A stretch of DNA of 64,000 nt, taken from positions 51,110 to 115,109 of the forward strand of contig NZ_JACONT010000009.1 in the NCBI RefSeq assembly GCF_014358075.1. The letters run 5' to 3'. The first letter of the stretch is position 1. Each line of letters begins with the position of its first letter. This document shows positions 62,923 to 64,000 of the stretch, in pieces. This stretch comes from Sphingomonas albertensis. GTDB taxonomy: Bacteria > Pseudomonadota > Alphaproteobacteria > Sphingomonadales > Sphingomonadaceae. The translations under genes were made by a program, and so were the position numbers. The notes under the pieces are model-generated. The model saw only the letters and a program-made list of their open reading frames with translations, was not told the origin of the DNA and did no database searches.

Positions 62923-64000
62923 TCAGGGTATGGGCGGGCCTATAAGCCGTTCGAAGCCGCCGCTCAGCCCATTCGTATCGAGCACGCCTGCCAGCCACGT
63001 CATCATTTCTCCGTAGATGACGCTTTGGGCGGCCAACTGCGGGTGATTATAGGTCTCGAACACCACGCCTTGATGGGTGGAGGTATAAACGCTGGGCCAA
63101 CCGCCGCGTCGCTCCACCCATTTGAACCCGCGATATTCGAAGTCGATCAGTTTGACGTCCTCCTCGCGGGCAAGGTCCGCAAGTATCCCGTTCCAGGTCG
63201 CATAGGTTGCCAAGCCGTCGACGATCACGCCGCCCCCAGTCCAATCGCGCTTCTGAACCTGCTGCGTGGAAGGCGGGACCAGGAATTCGTCGATCGGCGG
63301 ATCGAAGTGGCGAACGACACTATTGAAGACACCGCTTTCCTGGATCGATCCAGGTTCGACCTGCACCGTATTGCCGCCAACCCTGCGGGTCACCGTCATG
63401 ACGATCCCAGCATTTGGTCCAGCGTTTTGCCCAGCGTTCTGCTCGGTGCGGTCGTCGATACGTAATTTGCTACCGGCGCGTATTGCCTGCCCCCCGGCGC
63501 GCTCGAATAGCCCTTGCCCATCCACACCCAGAAGGGGTGAGCCGAACGTATTGGCCTCTCGGTCAAACGCCAATGTCCCCCCGTAACGCAGGGTTTCCTG
63601 CTCGGCTGGCCATGCGATTCCTTCGTTCAGCGCGTTACGAATTGACGCTGGCGTAGTCCTTTCGGGCCAGGGATGCATCGTGTTGCAGACGATCGGCACG
63701 GCACCCGTCGTCTTGATCTCGCGCAGAAGCGGTCGAAGCCGCTCCTTGGTATAAGCAGCATTTGGTCCGCGGCCGTGCACGCCATACGCCGACCCGCTGT
63801 TCATCCCGAGACCGAGGACAACGACGTCGTATGGCTTTCCTGCCACGCCGGCATATTGGTTGGGAGTCTGGTCGTCGAATGAACCGCCGACGGCTGCATT
63901 GACTTCGCGGATCGTCCGGCCAGCCGGCCGTGCGGCCATCAACGCTTTCGCGAAGTAGCGGGTCGGCGTGTTGTCGGCGATGATGGCCGATCGATCGGGA
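62923..64000 (-). CDS. SGNH/GDSL-family hydrolase-like protein (partial, cut by right edge)
   Basis: The reading frame is open to the right edge, so the N-terminus is missing; about 358 residues are seen. YDVVVLGLGMNSGSAYG resembles block III of SGNH hydrolases (GxND-like), preceded by IREVNAAVGGSFDDQTPNQY, which resembles block II. Block V may be in YTSTHQGVVFETYNHPQLAA (the DxxH-like region with His). The C-terminal ~200 residues add a beta-rich domain. Members act as esterases or acetyl-modifying enzymes of surface glycans; here that is inferred. The catalytic serine block I lies beyond the window. Confidence 0.72.
   Translation of the reverse strand, partial: PDRSAIIADNTPTRYFAKALMAARPAGRTIREVNAAVGGSFDDQTPNQYAGVAGKPYDVVVLGLGMNSGSAYGVHGRGPNAAYTKERLRPLLREIKTTGAVPIVCNTMHPWPERTTPASIRNALNEGIAWPAEQETLRYGGTLAFDREANTFGSPLLGVDGQGLFERAGGQAIRAGSKLRIDDRTEQNAGQNAGPNAGIVMTVTRRVGGNTVQVEPGSIQESGVFNSVVRHFDPPIDEFLVPPSTQQVQKRDWTGGGVIVDGLATYATWNGILADLAREEDVKLIDFEYRGFKWVERRGGWPSVYTSTHQGVVFETYNHPQLAAQSVIYGEMMTWLAGVLDTNGLSGGFERLIGPPIP

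Overview
The window is GC-rich, gene-dense bacterial DNA that reads as a sphingomonad-type alphaproteobacterium (inference). The case rests on a Wza/Wzc-type export system beside rml genes, GGAAC-N16-CGTT promoters of the EcfG type, and codon use strongly biased to G/C in the third position. Almost the whole window is one large polysaccharide locus of about 50 genes, many joined by ATGA stop/start overlaps. No rRNA, tRNA or CRISPR array was seen.

Layout. (1) 1-5377, minus strand: an export module of O-antigen ligase-like protein, Wza-like outer-membrane lipoprotein, Wzc-like tyrosine autokinase and a TPR protein cut by the left edge. (2) 5439-15036: glycosyltransferases, a Wzy-like polymerase, a hexapeptide acetyltransferase, a Wzx-like flippase, a beta-helix lyase-like lipoprotein and a methyltransferase. 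(3) 15120-18536: rmlCBDA for dTDP-L-rhamnose, closed by a strong bidirectional terminator. (4) 18650-24295: an 1881-residue autotransporter. (5) 24769-33312: the initiating phosphoglycosyltransferase, wecB, a J-domain/M48-PDZ gene pair, a small membrane protein, a uronate 4-epimerase, an AsnB homologue and a methyltransferase. (6) 33567-43513: more glycosyltransferases and methyltransferases, a second Wzx, and a DegT/NeuD pair for an N-acetylated amino sugar. (7) 43495-47929, minus: an operon for a CDP-linked 6-deoxy, probably C-methylated sugar (rfbF, rfbG, C-methyltransferase, cupin epimerase, CmcI-like methyltransferase). (8) 48223-50499: an EpsG-like polymerase and a glycosyltransferase. 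(9) 50544-56215, minus: a second export module with the same four protein types as region 1. (10) 56758-64000: an AT-rich transglutaminase-like membrane protein, a PPP-family phosphatase, a nucleotide-sugar dehydrogenase, a tyrosine recombinase, a higBA toxin-antitoxin pair with a visible operator, a lipoprotein, a second small membrane protein and an SGNH hydrolase cut by the right edge.

How it works together: nucleotide sugars (dTDP-rhamnose, UDP-ManNAc and/or its uronate, UDP-GalA, an amino sugar and a CDP-branched sugar) feed at least eight glycosyltransferases acting on a lipid carrier primed by the protein at 24769. Flippase, polymerase and the Wzc/Wza pairs then assemble and export the glycan. 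Two flippases, two dedicated polymerases and two export modules suggest two polysaccharides, or two merged loci. The least explained items are two tiny signal-peptide/TM/acidic-tail proteins with EcfG-like promoters, the transglutaminase-like protein, the J-domain/M48 pair, and an AATTGTAAATT motif found in three intergenic regions.
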